NCBI GenBank assembly: GCA_946478975.1
Contig: CAMLEO010000176.1
Location: 1 to 14,697, forward strand
Direction: 5' to 3'
DNA length: 14,697 nucleotides
Source of the DNA: an uncultured Steroidobacter sp.
GTDB lineage: Bacteria; Pseudomonadota; Gammaproteobacteria; Steroidobacterales; Steroidobacteraceae
The notes under the pieces were generated by a model, which did not search any database, was not told the DNA's origin, and saw only the letters and a list, made by a program, of their open reading frames with translations. The position numbers were made by a program, and so were the translations under genes. Below are positions 14,349 through 14,697 of this stretch, piece by piece. Positions within the stretch are counted from its first letter, which is position 1, and every line of letters begins with the position of its first letter.

Positions 14349-14697
14349 CTAGTCGCGAAACCGCTCGACGGCATCCATCACCGTTTGCCAGATCAGCTCT
14401 TCGATGGCCTGCGCACTGCGACCGCGCACGGTGAGAAATCGATAAAACTCCGCACTGGTAAGTGCGTACAGCACATCGACCAGATCGTGGGGCGAATGAA
14501 CGGACTTCATTCGTCCCACGATCGCGGTCAACAGTTTTCTCCGCCGTTCCGCGCGCTCGTTCAGCACTTCGCCGATCTCCGGATCCAGCTGGCCGAAGGC
14601 GGCAAACTTCGGCAGCGCCAGCGCGTGCATGCGCCAGAACGTCGCAAAGATTGCGACCACCCGCCGTAGTGCTTTGTTCGGATCCGATTCCGACATC
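14349..14697 (-). CDS. TetR-family-like regulator, C-terminal part (5' partial)
   Basis: On the - strand 115 residues are visible after the ATG complementary to 14694-14696, which is one base from the window edge. That Met may be internal. The sequence is all-helical in character (WRMHALALPKFAAFGQLDPE, LNERAERRRKLLTAIVGRM, DLVDVLYALTSAEFYRFL, AIEELIWQTVMDAVERF). It resembles the ligand-binding/dimerisation domain of TetR regulators, which usually total about 190-210 residues. The expected N-terminal helix-turn-helix would lie outside the window, so the family call rests on the C-terminal pattern alone. Its stop codon (complement of 14349-14351) touches the stop of the PEP-CTERM gene with no base between. 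Confidence 0.65.
   Translation of the reverse strand, partial: MSESDPNKALRRVVAIFATFWRMHALALPKFAAFGQLDPEIGEVLNERAERRRKLLTAIVGRMKSVHSPHDLVDVLYALTSAEFYRFLTVRGRSAQAIEELIWQTVMDAVERFRD

Noticed and set aside
1..14697. Search for tRNA, rRNA, CRISPR arrays, insertion sequences and attachment sites
   Set aside because: Nothing resembling these was found by eye on either strand.

Overview
The window is GC-rich, densely coded DNA that looks proteobacterial. The PEP-CTERM sorting signal, the sigma-54-type promoter in front of that gene and the five-gene STM4011-STM4015 cassette fit a gamma- or betaproteobacterium. I cannot place it more closely. There is no rRNA, tRNA, CRISPR array or insertion sequence that I can see.

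Left third (1-4730, + strand): a tightly packed operon corresponding to the STM4015, STM4014, STM4013, STM4012 and STM4011 families, named after Salmonella loci. In order these are a leucine-rich-repeat protein (5' end outside the window), an ATP-grasp-like enzyme, an alkaline-phosphatase/sulfatase-superfamily hydrolase with an apparent Thr nucleophile, a HemW/HemN-like radical SAM protein, and a second radical SAM protein with a Cys-rich C-terminus. Neighbouring genes overlap by 11 and 14 nt or are 1-3 nt apart, so they are probably translated together. The enzyme set (ATP-dependent ligation, two radical SAM steps, phosphoester or related hydrolysis, a protein-binding scaffold) suggests biosynthesis or modification of an unknown molecule. 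To my knowledge no product is established. This is the best candidate here for an undescribed system.

Middle (4743-12519): a large exported multidomain alpha/beta hydrolase on the - strand, convergent with the operon. Divergent from it is a giant (about 1541 aa) SF1 helicase with a very long insertion between its Walker A and Walker B motifs and a C-terminal PD-(D/E)XK (Vsr/DUF559-like) nuclease domain. That architecture is typical of DNA-repair or anti-phage helicase-nucleases.

Right end (12520-14697): a small exported protein made of 11-residue Ala/Lys/Glu repeats (LEA-like) with a plausible sigma-70 promoter. Next is a 217-nt intergenic region containing two inverted repeats and a near-consensus sigma-54 promoter, then a secreted repeat-rich PEP-CTERM protein. 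Last comes the C-terminal part of a TetR-like regulator on the - strand, whose stop codon directly abuts the PEP-CTERM stop codon. The PEP-CTERM gene is probably controlled by sigma-54 and an enhancer-binding protein, as known for other PEP-CTERM/exosortase genes.
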